64,000 nucleotides of DNA from the NCBI RefSeq assembly GCF_003012935.1, contig NZ_PUDR01000015.1, positions 33,543 through 97,542 of the forward strand, written 5' to 3'. The translations under genes and the position numbers were made by a program. The stretch is from Pannonibacter carbonis (GTDB lineage: Bacteria; Pseudomonadota; Alphaproteobacteria; Rhizobiales; Stappiaceae). The notes under the pieces are model-generated. The model did no database searches, was not told where the DNA came from, and saw only the letters and a list, made by a program, of their open reading frames with translations. Shown piece by piece: positions 9,528 through 18,599 of this stretch; the first letter of the stretch is position 1; each line of letters begins with the position of its first letter.

Positions 9528-10613
9528 TCACATCTTCAGATTAATCATGCGCTCGACGGCCAGACGGGCGCGGGCGGCAACCGCCGGGTCGACCGTCACC
9601 TCTTCCTTCATCTCGACGAGGGCGTCGAGGATCTTGGCCAGCGTGATGCGCTTCATGTGCGGGCACAGGTTGCAGGGGCGGATGAAATCCACGTCCGGCG
9701 TCTCGCTGGCCACGTTGTCCGCCATGGAGCACTCGGTGATCATCATCACCTTGGCCGGCTTGTTGGCCTTGACCCAGTCGATCATGTGTTTGGTCGAACC
9801 GGCGAAATCGGCTTCGTCCACCACTTCCGGCGGGCATTCCGGATGGGCAATGATCTTCACGCCCGGGTCGATCTTGCGGTAGTCGCGCAGCTCCTGCGCC
9901 GTGAAGCGCTCGTGGACCTCACAGGCACCATCCCAGGTCAGGACCTCGACGTCGGTCTGGCGGCCGACATTGGCGGCAAGATACTTGTCCGGGATCAGGA
10001 ACACCTTGGGCACGCCGAGGCTTTCCACGACCTGAACCGCGTTGGACGAGGTGCAGCAGATGTCGCACTCGGCCTTCACGGCGGCGGACGTGTTGACATA
10101 GGTGATGATCGGAATGCCGGGGTTGCGCTCGCGCAGGGCGCGCACATCCGCCGCCGTCACCGATTCCGCCAGCGAGCAGCCCGCACGCATGTCGGGGATC
10201 AGCACGGTCTTGGTCGGGTTCAGGATCTTCGACGTCTCGGCCATGAAATGCACGCCGCACTGCACGATCACGTCCGCATCCGTGCGGGTTGCCTCGATCG
10301 CCAGCTGCAGGCTGTCGCCGACGACGTCGGCAACGCCGTGGAAGATGTCCGGCGTCATGTAGTTGTGGGCAAGGATGACCGCGTTGCGCTGCTTTTTGAG
10401 CACGTTGATCGCGTGGATCGTCGGGGCCAGCGCCGGCCATTCGATGGCCGGGATGATGTGCTTGACCTTCTCATAGATCGGCGCCGTCGCGCGGGCGACT
10501 TCTTCGGTATAGGCAAGCTCGGGACGGGAGACCGAACCATGACGGTCGATCGCAAGGTCGGCGGCGGGCTTCACCTGGCAGGCGGAACTGGTCGAAATCA
10601 ACGTGGTAGCCAT
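9528..10613 (-). CDS. nadA: Quinolinate synthase
   Basis: A 361-residue iron-sulfur enzyme that condenses iminoaspartate with dihydroxyacetone phosphate to quinolinate. Three NadA cysteine regions are visible: VQCGVHFM (Cys119), GACEVHERF (Cys231) and [10 protein letters not shown] (Cys314/317), which together would hold the [4Fe-4S] cluster. Other family landmarks are [19 protein letters not shown] and [12 protein letters not shown]. The ribosome site AGGGAG precedes the ATG by about 9 bases. First gene of the nadA-nadB-nadC run, with operator-like palindromes upstream of its start. Confidence 0.97.
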   Translation of the reverse strand: MATTLISTSSACQVKPAADLAIDRHGSVSRPELAYTEEVARATAPIYEKVKHIIPAIEWPALAPTIHAINVLKKQRNAVILAHNYMTPDIFHGVADVVGDSLQLAIEATRTDADVIVQCGVHFMAETSKILNPTKTVLIPDMRAGCSLAESVTAADVRALRERNPGIPIITYVNTSAAVKAECDICCTSSNAVQVVESLGVPKVFLIPDKYLAANVGRQTDVEVLTWDGACEVHERFTAQELRDYRKIDPGVKIIAHPECPPEVVDEADFAGSTKHMIDWVKANKPAKVMMITECSMADNVASETPDVDFIRPCNLCPHMKRITLAKILDALVEMKEEVTVDPAVAARARLAVERMINLKM

Positions 10614-10645
10614 CGGACCTAACTCCCTGCTGGACCGGCAAGCTT

Positions 10646-10668
10646 TTTATGCTCATTTTGAGCATAAA
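10646..10668 (-). promoter_or_regulatory. Perfect palindromic operator upstream of nadA (NadQ-type candidate)
   Basis: A 10-base arm TTTATGCTCA, a 3-base spacer TTT and a perfect inverted arm TGAGCATAAA lie 33-55 bases before the nadA start codon. The position and symmetry fit a repressor operator for the nad genes. Alphaproteobacteria often use NadQ or NrtR-type regulators for NAD genes; assigning NadQ is inference because no regulator gene is in the window. Confidence 0.65.
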
Positions 10669-10708
10669 GGAGGCAAAAGAAAACGGGACTTATCGGTCCC
10701 TTCATCTG

Positions 10709-10731
10709 CTTTTGCTCAACGTGAGTTTATA
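10709..10731 (-). promoter_or_regulatory. Second, degenerate copy of the nadA operator
   Basis: The same 10-3-10 arrangement recurs as CTTTTGCTCA, ACG, TGAGTTTATA. It keeps the GCTCA-N3-TGAG core and matches the upstream palindrome at 8 of 10 and 7 of 10 arm positions. Its centre is 63 bases from the first centre, about six helical turns, so both sites would face the same side of the DNA. Confidence 0.45.
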
Positions 10732-10982
10732 TAGGGTATTTCTACGGGCAAATCCACTGTTTCTCGTGCCAGTTTGTCATAATTTGAAAGGTCACGTCTT
10801 TTCAATGGGTTGAAACGAAAGATAACGTTGCAGTGCTGCGCCGGCAAAGCAATGCCTGCCGCAGGTAGCCGGCCCATCAACGTTGCTCATCGGAGCTTCA
10901 CAAACTTTCATTTTGACCGGCTGCCCGCTGCAGCCATAGTTCGGCGGCCAAGCGCCCTGGCATCCCTGGAGAGACCGACAGA

Positions 10983-12203
10983 ATGACGACCGCGACCGCC
11001 GCCCGGCCGAACATCCCGCTGATCATCGTTTGCGGCTGCGCCATCGCGCTGTTGTCCTTTGGGCCCCGTTCGGCGATGGGGCTGTTCTTCCAGCCCATGA
11101 CCGAAGCGCGGGACTGGAGCCGCGAGATCTTCGCGCTGGCGATTGCGATTCAGAACCTGCTGTGGGGCGCAGGCCAGCCGATTGCCGGCATGATGGCCGA
11201 CCGGTTCGGCACCTGGAAGACGCTTGTCACGGGCGCGGTGCTCTATGCGCTCGGGCTGGTGCTGATGGCGGAAGCCGAGGCCCCGGTGATGCTGCATGTC
11301 ACGGGCGGGGTGCTGATCGGGCTTGGCATCGCCTTTTCCAGTTTCTCGCTGATCCTCGCCGCCTTTGCCCGCTCGGTGTCGCCGGCGCAGCGCTCGCTCG
11401 CCTTTGGCGTCGGCACCGCGTCCGGCTCGCTCGGTCAGTTCCTGTTTGCGCCGCTCGGCCTAGGCCTCATCGAGACCGTGGGCTGGCATTCGACGCTGCT
11501 GGTCTTTGCCGGGTTGATGGCGCTGGTGCCGCTGCTGGCGATCCCGTTGCGCGGCAAGGCAGATGCAAGCGCTTATGCCGGCACCACTGCGGACCAGAAG
11601 CTGGGCGCCGCCATCGCGGAGGCCTTCAACACGCGCGGCTATATCCTGCTGACGCTGGGCTTCTTCGTCTGCGGCTTCCATGTCGCCTTCATCACCGTGC
11701 ATCTGCCGCCCTATCTGGCCGATCTCGGGCTGGATGCGCGCTGGGGCGCCTATGCCATCGGGCTGATCGGCCTGTGCAACATCGCCGGCTCGCTCGCCTC
11801 GGGCTACATCGGTGGACGCTGGTCCAAGCCGCATTTCCTGTCGCTGATCTATCTCGGCCGGGCGATTGCCATTGCGGTGTTCCTGATGGTGCCGGCCTCG
11901 CCGTTGTCGGCGATGATCTTTGCCGGCGTGATGGGGCTGCTCTGGCTGTCGACGGTGCCGCCGACGTCAGGACTGGTCGCGGTGATGTTCGGGCCGCGCT
12001 ACATGGCGACCCTGTTCGGCTTTGTTTTCCTGTCGCACCAGATCGGCTCGTTCCTCGGCGTCTGGCTCGGCGGCCGGCTCTATGACCAGACCGGCTCCTA
12101 TGACGCCATCTGGTGGATGGGCATCGCCCTCGGCCTCTTCGCCGCCGTCATTCATTGGCCGATCAAGGAACAGCCGGTCGCCCGGCTGCAGGCGGCGGAG
12201 TAG
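10983..12203 (+). CDS. MFS transporter
   Basis: A 406-residue major facilitator with twelve predicted hydrophobic helices. The segment MTEARDWSREIFALAIAIQNLLWGAGQPIAGMMADRFG carries the loop 2-3 motif GxxADRxG, and LGxASGSLGQFLFAPLG marks the second repeat. The architecture resembles the oxalate/formate-antiporter-like or monocarboxylate branch, but the substrate cannot be told. GGAGAG precedes the ATG by about 10 bases. It is divergent from nadA across about 370 bases. Nothing links it to NAD metabolism beyond position. Confidence 0.88.
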   Translation: MTTATAARPNIPLIIVCGCAIALLSFGPRSAMGLFFQPMTEARDWSREIFALAIAIQNLLWGAGQPIAGMMADRFGTWKTLVTGAVLYALGLVLMAEAEAPVMLHVTGGVLIGLGIAFSSFSLILAAFARSVSPAQRSLAFGVGTASGSLGQFLFAPLGLGLIETVGWHSTLLVFAGLMALVPLLAIPLRGKADASAYAGTTADQKLGAAIAEAFNTRGYILLTLGFFVCGFHVAFITVHLPPYLADLGLDARWGAYAIGLIGLCNIAGSLASGYIGGRWSKPHFLSLIYLGRAIAIAVFLMVPASPLSAMIFAGVMGLLWLSTVPPTSGLVAVMFGPRYMATLFGFVFLSHQIGSFLGVWLGGRLYDQTGSYDAIWWMGIALGLFAAVIHWPIKEQPVARLQAAE

Positions 12204-12219
12204 GGCGGGGCCCGACCGT

Positions 12220-12564
12220 GTGCCTTGCCTCCCCCGCTGCCGTCATCACCGGACTTGATCCGGTGATCCACGCCGTTTCGCCTCCACAGCTACGGCCTTG
12301 CCTGGGGCGCTGTCACGGCATGGATGCCATGGTCGAGCCATGGCAGGACGAAGGTTGGCGATGCACTGCCTGATGGATCGCAACGTCAGAAATGTCCGTC
12401 GCGCGGATGACGTCCCCCCTGCCAACGTCAGCGGGTGAATCGTCATCCTGGGCAAAAGAGGACGCGAGGCCTTGCCCCACCCACCGCCGTCATCACCGGA
12501 CTTGATCCGGTGATCCATGCCGTTTCGCCTCCACAGCTACGGCCATGCCTTGGGCACCGTCACG
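12220..12564. repeat. Composite palindromic repeat, unit 1
   Basis: Two copies of a ~110-base element joined by a ~125-base linker. Each element contains a hairpin ATCACCGGA-CTTGA-TCCGGTGAT (12245-12267 and 12492-12514) and a second hairpin built on TGCCATGG/CCATGGCA further along. The same composite recurs in the same orientation at 14370-14710. No convincing coding potential. This looks like a mosaic REP/BIME-type repeat. Confidence 0.85.
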
Positions 12565-12857
12565 GCGTGGATGCCATGGTCGAGCCATGGCATGACGAAC
12601 GCGGGAAAGGCCCCTCCCAGAAACCATCACCTTCCCTATGCGTGCGGAACCCAACGTGGATCCCAGAATTAAAAAAATGCATGCGCAAACAAATAAATTG
12701 ACTCGGGTTTTGATCCCTAATATGTATGCGCATGCAAATATTTTGCAGGCTCCCACGTCAGACCCATCCCGCAGGACGGTAGCGTTTGTCGTCCCGACCG
12801 ACCCGCAAACGGGGGAGGGCAGGACTACTGGTCGGGGGCACACCAAGGAGACATGAC

Positions 12858-13178
12858 ATGCATTGGCTTTATCTCGGCGCGGCGGTGATCTTCGAGATCG
12901 CGGTCGCCTTTTCGGCAGGACAGTCGCGCGGCTTCACCCGGTTCGGCTGGACGGCCGCCACGCTGGCCAGTGGCGCAGTGGCTACGGTGTTCCTGAGCCT
13001 GGCCCTGCTGACATTTGATGTCGGTGTCGGCTACGCGCTGTGGACCTCGATCGCCGGTGTCGGCATCGCGTTGATCGGCGCGGTGTTCCTCGGTCAGCGC
13101 CTGACACTGCAGAAGATCGCCGGCATCACGCTGATCATCGGCGGTGTTGTCGGCCTTCGCCTGAGCGGCGTGGCGTGA
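12858..13178 (+). CDS. SMR family efflux protein, subunit 1
   Basis: A 106-residue small multidrug resistance protein with four hydrophobic helices. The membrane-embedded Glu of the first helix is present (LYLGAAVIFEIAVAFSAG), which in this family couples proton exchange to drug or guanidinium export. GVGYALWTSIAGVGIALIGAVFLGQ is the signature third helix. The strong ribosome site AAGGAG sits just before ATG 12858. It is followed 50 bases later by a second SMR gene, so the working transporter is probably a heterodimer. No match to guanidine riboswitch consensus loops was found in the leader. Confidence 0.92.
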   Translation: MHWLYLGAAVIFEIAVAFSAGQSRGFTRFGWTAATLASGAVATVFLSLALLTFDVGVGYALWTSIAGVGIALIGAVFLGQRLTLQKIAGITLIIGGVVGLRLSGVA

Positions 13179-13227
13179 GCGTCCCGGCCAGTCTGTTCCC
13201 CTTTCTCCTCCTGAGGATTTTTTCGTC

Positions 13228-13611
13228 ATGACATCAGTTCAGTCACCCGCCACCCGGCGCACCGGCGCCTGGGCGCAGCTGCTGCTCGCCGGCCTGTTCG
13301 AGATCGGCTACGCGCTGTCCGTGGGCGCCAGTGAGGCCTTCACCGTGCCGCTGTGGTCCGCCGCCGCCGCCGTCTTCTTCCTGCTGACGCTGTATTTCCT
13401 CAGCGCGGCGCTGCGCACCATTCCGGTGAGCGTCGGCTATGCGGTCTGGGCCGGGATCGGTGCCGTCGGCGCGGTCGTGTTTGGCGCGCTGCTGTTGCAG
13501 CAGGCGGTGAGCGGCGTTCAGCTGTTCTGGCTTGCGGTCATCATCGCTGGCGTCATCTGGCTGAAACTGGCGGACCGGCCGCAGACGGACGCAACAGCAC
13601 AGCCCGGTTGA
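13228..13611 (+). CDS. SMR family efflux protein, subunit 2
   Basis: A 127-residue partner of the preceding gene. It has a 13-residue polar N-terminal tail, then four helices with LLLAGLFEIGYALSVGASEAF (essential membrane Glu) and VSVGYAVWAGIGAVGAVVFGALLL. The two subunits differ in length and termini, as in paired SMR systems such as EbrAB or YkkCD. Substrates may be quaternary ammonium compounds, guanidinium or polyamines. A MarR-type gene follows about 150 bases downstream, and the whole cassette lies between two direct composite repeats. Confidence 0.92.
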   Translation: MTSVQSPATRRTGAWAQLLLAGLFEIGYALSVGASEAFTVPLWSAAAAVFFLLTLYFLSAALRTIPVSVGYAVWAGIGAVGAVVFGALLLQQAVSGVQLFWLAVIIAGVIWLKLADRPQTDATAQPG

Positions 13612-13758
13612 CACATCTGGCCGGCTCAGCAGCGGACTTGCCCGCAGCAGAGCCGGCCATTGCCGCGTGCGGGCCGACCCGAAGGCAGGAGGTTGCCGAA
13701 CCAATTGCATGAGCATACAAGCTCAGCATATCTGCCATCCGGGTACCAAGGCCGTCTG

Positions 13759-14163
13759 ATGTCGCATCTCAATCAAGCCTGGTTTCAACTGATTCAGGAC
13801 GTGGCTGCGGTCGAGGCCGAGCTGGCTAAAGCTCTGCAAGCGCGGCATGGCCTTGGCCTGTCGGATTTCCGCGCATTGCAGGCTCTGGCCGAGGCAAAGA
13901 ACAGCGAGCTGCGCATGCAGGACCTCGCAAGCCATCTCAAGCTCAATCAGAGCTCGGTCTCGCGCATGGTCGAAAGGCTCGAGCGTACCAAGCTGACCGT
14001 CCGCGACGTCTGCGCGGATGACAAGCGCGGTGTCTATACCGTGCTGACCGATGCCGGCCGAACCCTTCTGGCCCAGTCCGAAGTCACCTATCAGACAACG
14101 CTTCAAGCCCAATTGGCCGAGCGCCCGGGCGCTTTCACCGGCCTGCTACAGCCGCTGCCGTGA
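13759..14163 (+). CDS. MarR family transcriptional regulator (SMR cassette)
   Basis: A 134-residue winged-helix regulator starting MSHLNQAWFQLIQD. The recognition helix lies in MQDLASHLKLNQSSVSRMVERLERT and the wing in the following DDKRGVYTVLTDAGR, which is the MarR signature. AAGG precedes ATG 13759. Placed directly after the paired SMR genes and in the same direction, it is the probable regulator of that efflux pair. It is slightly short at the C-terminus; the last dimerisation helix looks reduced (AERPGAFTGLLQPLP). An upstream in-frame extension to 13660 is unlikely to be real. Confidence 0.87.
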   Translation: MSHLNQAWFQLIQDVAAVEAELAKALQARHGLGLSDFRALQALAEAKNSELRMQDLASHLKLNQSSVSRMVERLERTKLTVRDVCADDKRGVYTVLTDAGRTLLAQSEVTYQTTLQAQLAERPGAFTGLLQPLP

Positions 14164-14256
14164 GGCGCGGACCGGCTGGGTGCCACGGGTTCGTTGCGTG
14201 GGTGAGCGGCAGTGCAGATCCCCGCCTTGGGACGCCGCAGTTCAGCGGATCAATCG

Positions 14257-14352
14257 GACGGCGAATGGAGCCACTCCACCCGCTTCTTCGCCAACGACCA
14301 CGTCGTCATCGAGCGCGGCGCGGTAGCCGCGAAGCTCTGGTTTCCGGAGTGA
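14257..14352 (+). pseudogene. Possible gene remnant (C-terminal fragment)
   Basis: A short open stretch after the MarR gene reads as a well-formed protein tail (DGEWSHSTRFFANDHVVIE, then RGAVAAKLWFPE) and ends at TGA 14350-14352, just before repeat unit 2. A GTG at 14212 could open this frame to give a ~46-residue product, but no ribosome site or upstream domain is visible. The codon pattern looks coding, so it may be the end of a gene cut during rearrangement at the repeat. The family was not recognised. Confidence 0.3.
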
Positions 14353-14369
14353 CGGGGAGGGGGGGCCTT

Positions 14370-14710
14370 GTGCCTTCCCCCCACTGCCGTCATCACCGGA
14401 CCTGATCCGGTGATCCACGCCGTTTTGCCTCCACAGCTGCGGCTTTGCCTGAGGCACCGTTACGGCATGGATGCCATGGTGGAGCCATGGCATGACGAAT
14501 GCGGCGATGCACTGTCGGAGAGACAGCAACGTCGGAAATGACTGTCACATGGATGGCTTCACTCCTGCCGACGTCAGCGGGTGAATCGCCCTTCTGGACG
14601 AGGGAGGACGCGAGGCCTTGCCCTACTCACTGCCGTCATCACCGGACTTGATCCGGTGATCCATGCCGTTTCGCCTCCACAGCTACGGCTTTGCCTTGGG
14701 CACCGTCACG
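14370..14710. repeat. Composite palindromic repeat, unit 2
   Basis: A direct copy of the composite at 12220-12564, by eye roughly 80-85% identical and including the linker between the two elements. The hairpins ATCACCGGA/TCCGGTGAT recur at 14392-14414 (one base changed in the spacer) and 14638-14660. The second element is cut off at CACCGTCACG, three bases before the uvrB stop codon, so it lacks the CCATGG hairpin. Confidence 0.85.
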
Positions 14711-14712
14711 AC

Positions 14713-17616
14713 TCACCGCCCCGGCCGTCCCGTCTTCTTCGACCGACCCTTGCGCCTTGCGTCTTCGGACGGGTCCTCATAGGAGCCGACGCCGATCTTG
14801 CCGCGTGGGGTGTGGTGCGGAGCGTCTTCTGCCTGGATGACGGGCTTTTTCGGCAGGGTGCCGCTGTGCAGGGGAACTTCCGTCCGGCCGACGGTCATTT
14901 CGTCGAGACTGTTCTTGCGCACTTTTGAGCTGGGGGCGGGCAGGGCAGACCCCTTGGCGGCTCGCGCCCGGTCGGCGGCGGTTTCCTTCTTCTTGCCGCT
15001 GGCGCCTTCCTTGGCCCCGCCGGCGCCGAACAGCCGCTCGCCCTGATACGCGCCGCCGCGCTCCTCCACGTCGGACTGGCGTGCCATCGGGTCGTCGGAC
15101 AGGGCCAGCTCGGTGGCCTGCAGCCGGCGGATCTCGTCGCGCAGCCGGGCGGCGGTCTCGAAGTCGAGATCGGCGGCTGCGGTGCGCATCTGCTTTTCCA
15201 GGCTCTCCAGATGGGCCTTGAAATTGTGGCCGACCAGATTGCCGGTCTCGGCAAAGCCCGCGTCGACCGTGACGTGGTCCTGTTCGTAGACGCTTTCGAG
15301 AATGTCGCCGATGGAGCGCTTGACGCTTTCCGGCGTGATGCCGTGTTCGGTGTTGTAGGCGATCTGCTTTTCCCGGCGGCGGTTGGTCTCGGCGATGGCG
15401 CGGTCCATCGAGCCGGTCATGCGGTCGGCGTAGAGAATTACCTTGCCGTCGACGTTGCGTGCGGCGCGGCCGATGGTCTGGATCAGCGAGGTTTCCGAAC
15501 GCAGGAAGCCTTCCTTGTCCGCGTCCAGAATGGCGACCAGCGCGCATTCGGGAATGTCGAGGCCTTCGCGCAGGAGGTTGATGCCGACGAGCACGTCGAA
15601 GGCACCAAGACGCAGGTCACGGATGATCTCGATGCGCTCCAGCGTGTCGATGTCCGAATGCATGTAGCGCACGCGGATGCCGTTTTCATGCAGGTATTCG
15701 GTCAGGTCCTCGGCCATGCGCTTGGTCAGGGTGGTGACCAGCGTGCGGTAGCCCTTGGCCGCCGTCTCGCGCACCTCGCCCAGCAGGTCATCGACCTGCG
15801 AGGTCGCCGGGCGGATGAGCACGGGCGGGTCGATCAGGCCGGTCGGGCGGATGACCTGCTCGGCGAAGACGCCGCCGGACTGGTCCATCTCCCAGCTGCC
15901 CGGTGTTGCCGACACGGCCACCGTCTGCGGCCGCATGGCGTTCCATTCCTCGAAGCGTAAGGGACGGTTGTCCATGCAGGACGGCAGGCGGAAGCCATAT
16001 TCGGCCAGCGTCGCCTTGCGGCGAAAGTCACCCCGGTACATGGCGCCGATCTGCGGAATGGTGACGTGGCTCTCGTCGGCGAAGACGAGGGCGTTGTCGG
16101 GCAGGTATTCGAACAGGGTCGGGGGCGGCTCGCCCGGCGCGCGGCCGGTCAGATAGCGCGAGTAGTTCTCGATGCCGGCGCAGGAGCCGGTGGCCTCCAG
16201 CATTTCCAGGTCGAACAGGGTGCGCTGCTCCAGCCGCTGTGCTTCCAGCAGGCGGCCATGGGCGTTCAGCTCCTCCAGCCGCTGTTTCAGTTCCGCCTTG
16301 ATCGACTTGGCCGCCTGCTGCAGCGTCGGCTTCGGCGTCACATAGTGCGAGTTGGCGTAGATCTTGACGCTCCTCAGCTCGCCGGATTTCTGGCCTGTCA
16401 GGGGATCGAACTCGGTGATCGATTCCACCTCGTCGCCGAACAGAGAGATGCGCCAGGCGCGGTCCTCGTAGTGGGCGGGGAACAGTTCGATCGTGTCGCC
16501 GCGGACGCGGAAGGCGCCGCGCTGGAAGGCGGCGTCGTTGCGCTTGTATTGCAAGGCCACCAGGTCGGCGAGCAGCTGGCGCTGGTCGATGCGCTCGCCC
16601 ACCTCCAGTGCGAAGGTCATGGCGGTGTAGGTCTCGACCGAACCGATACCGTAAATGCAGGACACCGAGGCGACGATGATGACATCGTCCCGCTCCAGCA
16701 GCGCACGGGTGGCCGAGTGGCGCATCCGGTCGATCTGCTCGTTGATCGAGGATTCCTTCTCGATGTAGGTGTCCGTCCGGGGCACATAGGCTTCCGGCTG
16801 GTAGTAGTCGTAATAGGAGACGAAATACTCCACCGCGTTGTCGGGGAAGAAGCTCTTGAACTCGCCGTAAAGCTGCGCCGCCAGGGTCTTGTTCGGGGCG
16901 AGGATCAGGGCGGGGCGCTGGGTGCGGGAGATGACCTGCGCCATCGTGTAGGTCTTGCCCGAGCCGGTAACGCCCAAAAGCACCTGCGTCTGCTCGCCGC
17001 TTTCCAGGCCTGACACCAGCTCGGCAATGGCGGTTGGCTGGTCGCCCTTCGGCTCATAAGCCGACTTCAGTACAATGGGCACGCCGCCTTCGGACTTGGT
17101 CGGGCGTTCCGGCCGGTGCGGCACCCACAGCTCGCCGTTCTTGTGCAGCGGGTTGCCGCTCTCGATCAGGGCAGAAAGCGCCGCGACAGTGGCGGTTGCG
17201 CCACCATCGCCGGAGAGTTCCGGAAGGGCGTTGCGGCCCTTTTTCTTGCGGTTCTCCTTCAGATGCTGCTCGAGCTTCTCCGCCTCTTCCAGCGAGATGT
17301 CGAGCCCGGCCACCGGGTTGAGCCCGCCCGCCGCGCGCTCGCGCGCGCTCTCCGCCTTGCCGATGGACGTGCCGCGCGAGGAGCGCGACCCGGTGTCGGA
17401 CTTGGCCTTCGGCTTTGCTGGCTTGCGCGCGGGCGTTGCCGGTGTCTCGGTCTTGGCCGGATCAGGCAGCTTTTCGGATGCGTCGGCGATTTCCTGCGCC
17501 CAGTCTGAAATCGAGCCCGAAAGCGGCGCGCCGGCAAACGCGGCCTGCGGGGCTTCGCCAAAGCCATCGGCGGTTTCGGACGAGGGTTCGGTCGGGGAAA
17601 TCGGCTTCTTGCTCAT
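14713..17616 (-). CDS. uvrB: UvrABC system protein B
   Basis: A 967-residue nucleotide excision repair helicase-like protein that verifies damage with UvrA and recruits UvrC. The core is complete: [13 protein letters not shown], Walker [14 protein letters not shown], the beta-hairpin [58 protein letters not shown] and QTIGRAARN, and a C-terminal UVR motif ([20 protein letters not shown]). About 170 extra N-terminal and about 100 extra C-terminal charged residues make it far longer than the 673-residue E. coli protein, as is common in Hyphomicrobiales. MSKKPISP at 17616 is preferred to ATG 17625. Confidence 0.97.
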   Translation of the reverse strand: MSKKPISPTEPSSETADGFGEAPQAAFAGAPLSGSISDWAQEIADASEKLPDPAKTETPATPARKPAKPKAKSDTGSRSSRGTSIGKAESARERAAGGLNPVAGLDISLEEAEKLEQHLKENRKKKGRNALPELSGDGGATATVAALSALIESGNPLHKNGELWVPHRPERPTKSEGGVPIVLKSAYEPKGDQPTAIAELVSGLESGEQTQVLLGVTGSGKTYTMAQVISRTQRPALILAPNKTLAAQLYGEFKSFFPDNAVEYFVSYYDYYQPEAYVPRTDTYIEKESSINEQIDRMRHSATRALLERDDVIIVASVSCIYGIGSVETYTAMTFALEVGERIDQRQLLADLVALQYKRNDAAFQRGAFRVRGDTIELFPAHYEDRAWRISLFGDEVESITEFDPLTGQKSGELRSVKIYANSHYVTPKPTLQQAAKSIKAELKQRLEELNAHGRLLEAQRLEQRTLFDLEMLEATGSCAGIENYSRYLTGRAPGEPPPTLFEYLPDNALVFADESHVTIPQIGAMYRGDFRRKATLAEYGFRLPSCMDNRPLRFEEWNAMRPQTVAVSATPGSWEMDQSGGVFAEQVIRPTGLIDPPVLIRPATSQVDDLLGEVRETAAKGYRTLVTTLTKRMAEDLTEYLHENGIRVRYMHSDIDTLERIEIIRDLRLGAFDVLVGINLLREGLDIPECALVAILDADKEGFLRSETSLIQTIGRAARNVDGKVILYADRMTGSMDRAIAETNRRREKQIAYNTEHGITPESVKRSIGDILESVYEQDHVTVDAGFAETGNLVGHNFKAHLESLEKQMRTAAADLDFETAARLRDEIRRLQATELALSDDPMARQSDVEERGGAYQGERLFGAGGAKEGASGKKKETAADRARAAKGSALPAPSSKVRKNSLDEMTVGRTEVPLHSGTLPKKPVIQAEDAPHHTPRGKIGVGSYEDPSEDARRKGRSKKTGRPGR

Positions 17617-17658
17617 GCCCCGCAATATGGGCCGAGTCCGGTCAGGAGGAAAGGGCGC

Positions 17659-17673
17659 GTTTCGGCTTTGTTC
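17659..17673 (-). promoter_or_regulatory. Candidate LexA (SOS) box upstream of uvrB
   Basis: On the uvrB strand the sequence reads GAAC, seven bases, AAAC. Alphaproteobacterial LexA boxes follow GAAC-N7-GAAC, so this has one mismatch in the second half-site. It ends 42 bases before the uvrB start codon, where a repressor would block transcription. SOS control of uvr genes is well known in the group; this site is inferred from the match and position. Confidence 0.45.
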
Positions 17674-17692
17674 CGGACGCGGTGTGGACAGG

Positions 17693-17728
17693 ACAAACCT
17701 CCTGACAGGATGATGTCAGGAGGTTTGT
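17693..17728 (-). terminator. 15-bp perfect hairpin between VOC gene and uvrB
   Basis: Arms ACAAACCTCCTGACA and TGTCAGGAGGTTTGT are perfectly complementary with a 6-base loop. It lies 58 bases downstream of the VOC gene stop and upstream of the uvrB operator region, both on the minus strand, so it probably ends the VOC transcript. There is no long U-run, only GTTTGT. The stem also hides a Shine-Dalgarno-like AGGAGG. Confidence 0.55.
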
Positions 17729-17786
17729 CGTGACTGGACCATCGCCTGCGGCGGGGCGTTGGCCAGTGCAGGCATCTACGCCGAAC

Positions 17787-18563
17787 TCAGCGCTTCATCG
17801 ACACCAGCGAGAACATCGCGCCTTGCGGGTCGAGGGCGTTGACGATCCACGAGCCGCCGGGCACTTGCTGCGGCCCGTGGACGATCCTTGCGCCAGCTGC
17901 CGTGGCACGGCCGACAGCCGCGTCGAGGCCATCGACATTGATGTAGTAGTTCCAGAAAGGCTCCGGCATGTCGGGCAGCCTGGTCATGATGCCGCCAAGG
18001 CCAATGCCGTCCAGCGCGAAGCACTGGTAGATGCCCATCGGCCCCATGTCGACGGCCATATCCTTCTGCCAGCCGAACACCTTGCCGTAGAACTCGACCG
18101 CCTCCGGGCCGTCTCCGGCGTAAAGCTCGTTCCAGCCGAAGGTGCCCGGATGGCCCATGGCCGGTTCCGGCGGCAGCGGACCGTCGGGCATGTCCGGCTT
18201 GAACAGGCAGATCACCGCGCCATGCGGGTCAGCAACCACGGCGAAGCGTCCGATCTGCGGGATGTCTTCCGCAGGCTTCATGATCTTGCCGCCATGGGCC
18301 GCGAACTCTGCGGCCTTGGCGTCGACGTCGGCGACCCCGACATACCCCAGCCAGTGCGGAGGAACGCCCATGCCGGTCAGTTCTTCAGGCAGGGCCATGA
18401 TGCCGGCGCTGGGCATGGGCTGACCGGGAATGGTCATCAGCGTGTAGTCGAAGCCGGGCATCCCGGCGTCCGATGCCGTCCATCCGGCAACCTCGGCGTA
18501 GAACGCCGCCGCTGCCTTGGTGTCCGTCGTCATCAGTTCGTACCAGATGAACTTGCCGATCAT
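17787..18563 (-). CDS. VOC family protein with two glyoxalase-like domains
   Basis: A 258-residue protein with two tandem vicinal-oxygen-chelate folds, residues about 4-125 (KFIWYELMTTDTKAAAAFYAEVAGW) and about 135-258 (GTFGWNELYAGDGPEAVEFYGKVFGW). Each half begins with the same W-x-E-L plus FY-x-x-VFGW pattern, showing internal duplication. Such two-domain proteins are often annotated as hydroxylases or glyoxalase/bleomycin-resistance proteins, but the reaction is not known. It follows the DUF1579 gene by 36 bases in the same direction; the pair is probably one operon, divergent from a MarR regulator. Confidence 0.87.
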   Translation of the reverse strand: MIGKFIWYELMTTDTKAAAAFYAEVAGWTASDAGMPGFDYTLMTIPGQPMPSAGIMALPEELTGMGVPPHWLGYVGVADVDAKAAEFAAHGGKIMKPAEDIPQIGRFAVVADPHGAVICLFKPDMPDGPLPPEPAMGHPGTFGWNELYAGDGPEAVEFYGKVFGWQKDMAVDMGPMGIYQCFALDGIGLGGIMTRLPDMPEPFWNYYINVDGLDAAVGRATAAGARIVHGPQQVPGGSWIVNALDPQGAMFSLVSMKR

Positions 18564-18599
18564 TGCAATCCTCCCTTTTTGAAACGTTGCTCCCCGGCG

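Noticed and set aside
8667..10622. A 651-codon open frame on the plus strand
   Set aside because: Antisense to nadB and nadA, which are unmistakable; composition is typical of a shadow frame.
12700..12857. A guanidine riboswitch before the paired SMR genes
   Set aside because: Paired SMR genes are often guanidinium exporters under such riboswitches, but the characteristic ACGR-capped hairpins or the ykkC core could not be matched in this leader.
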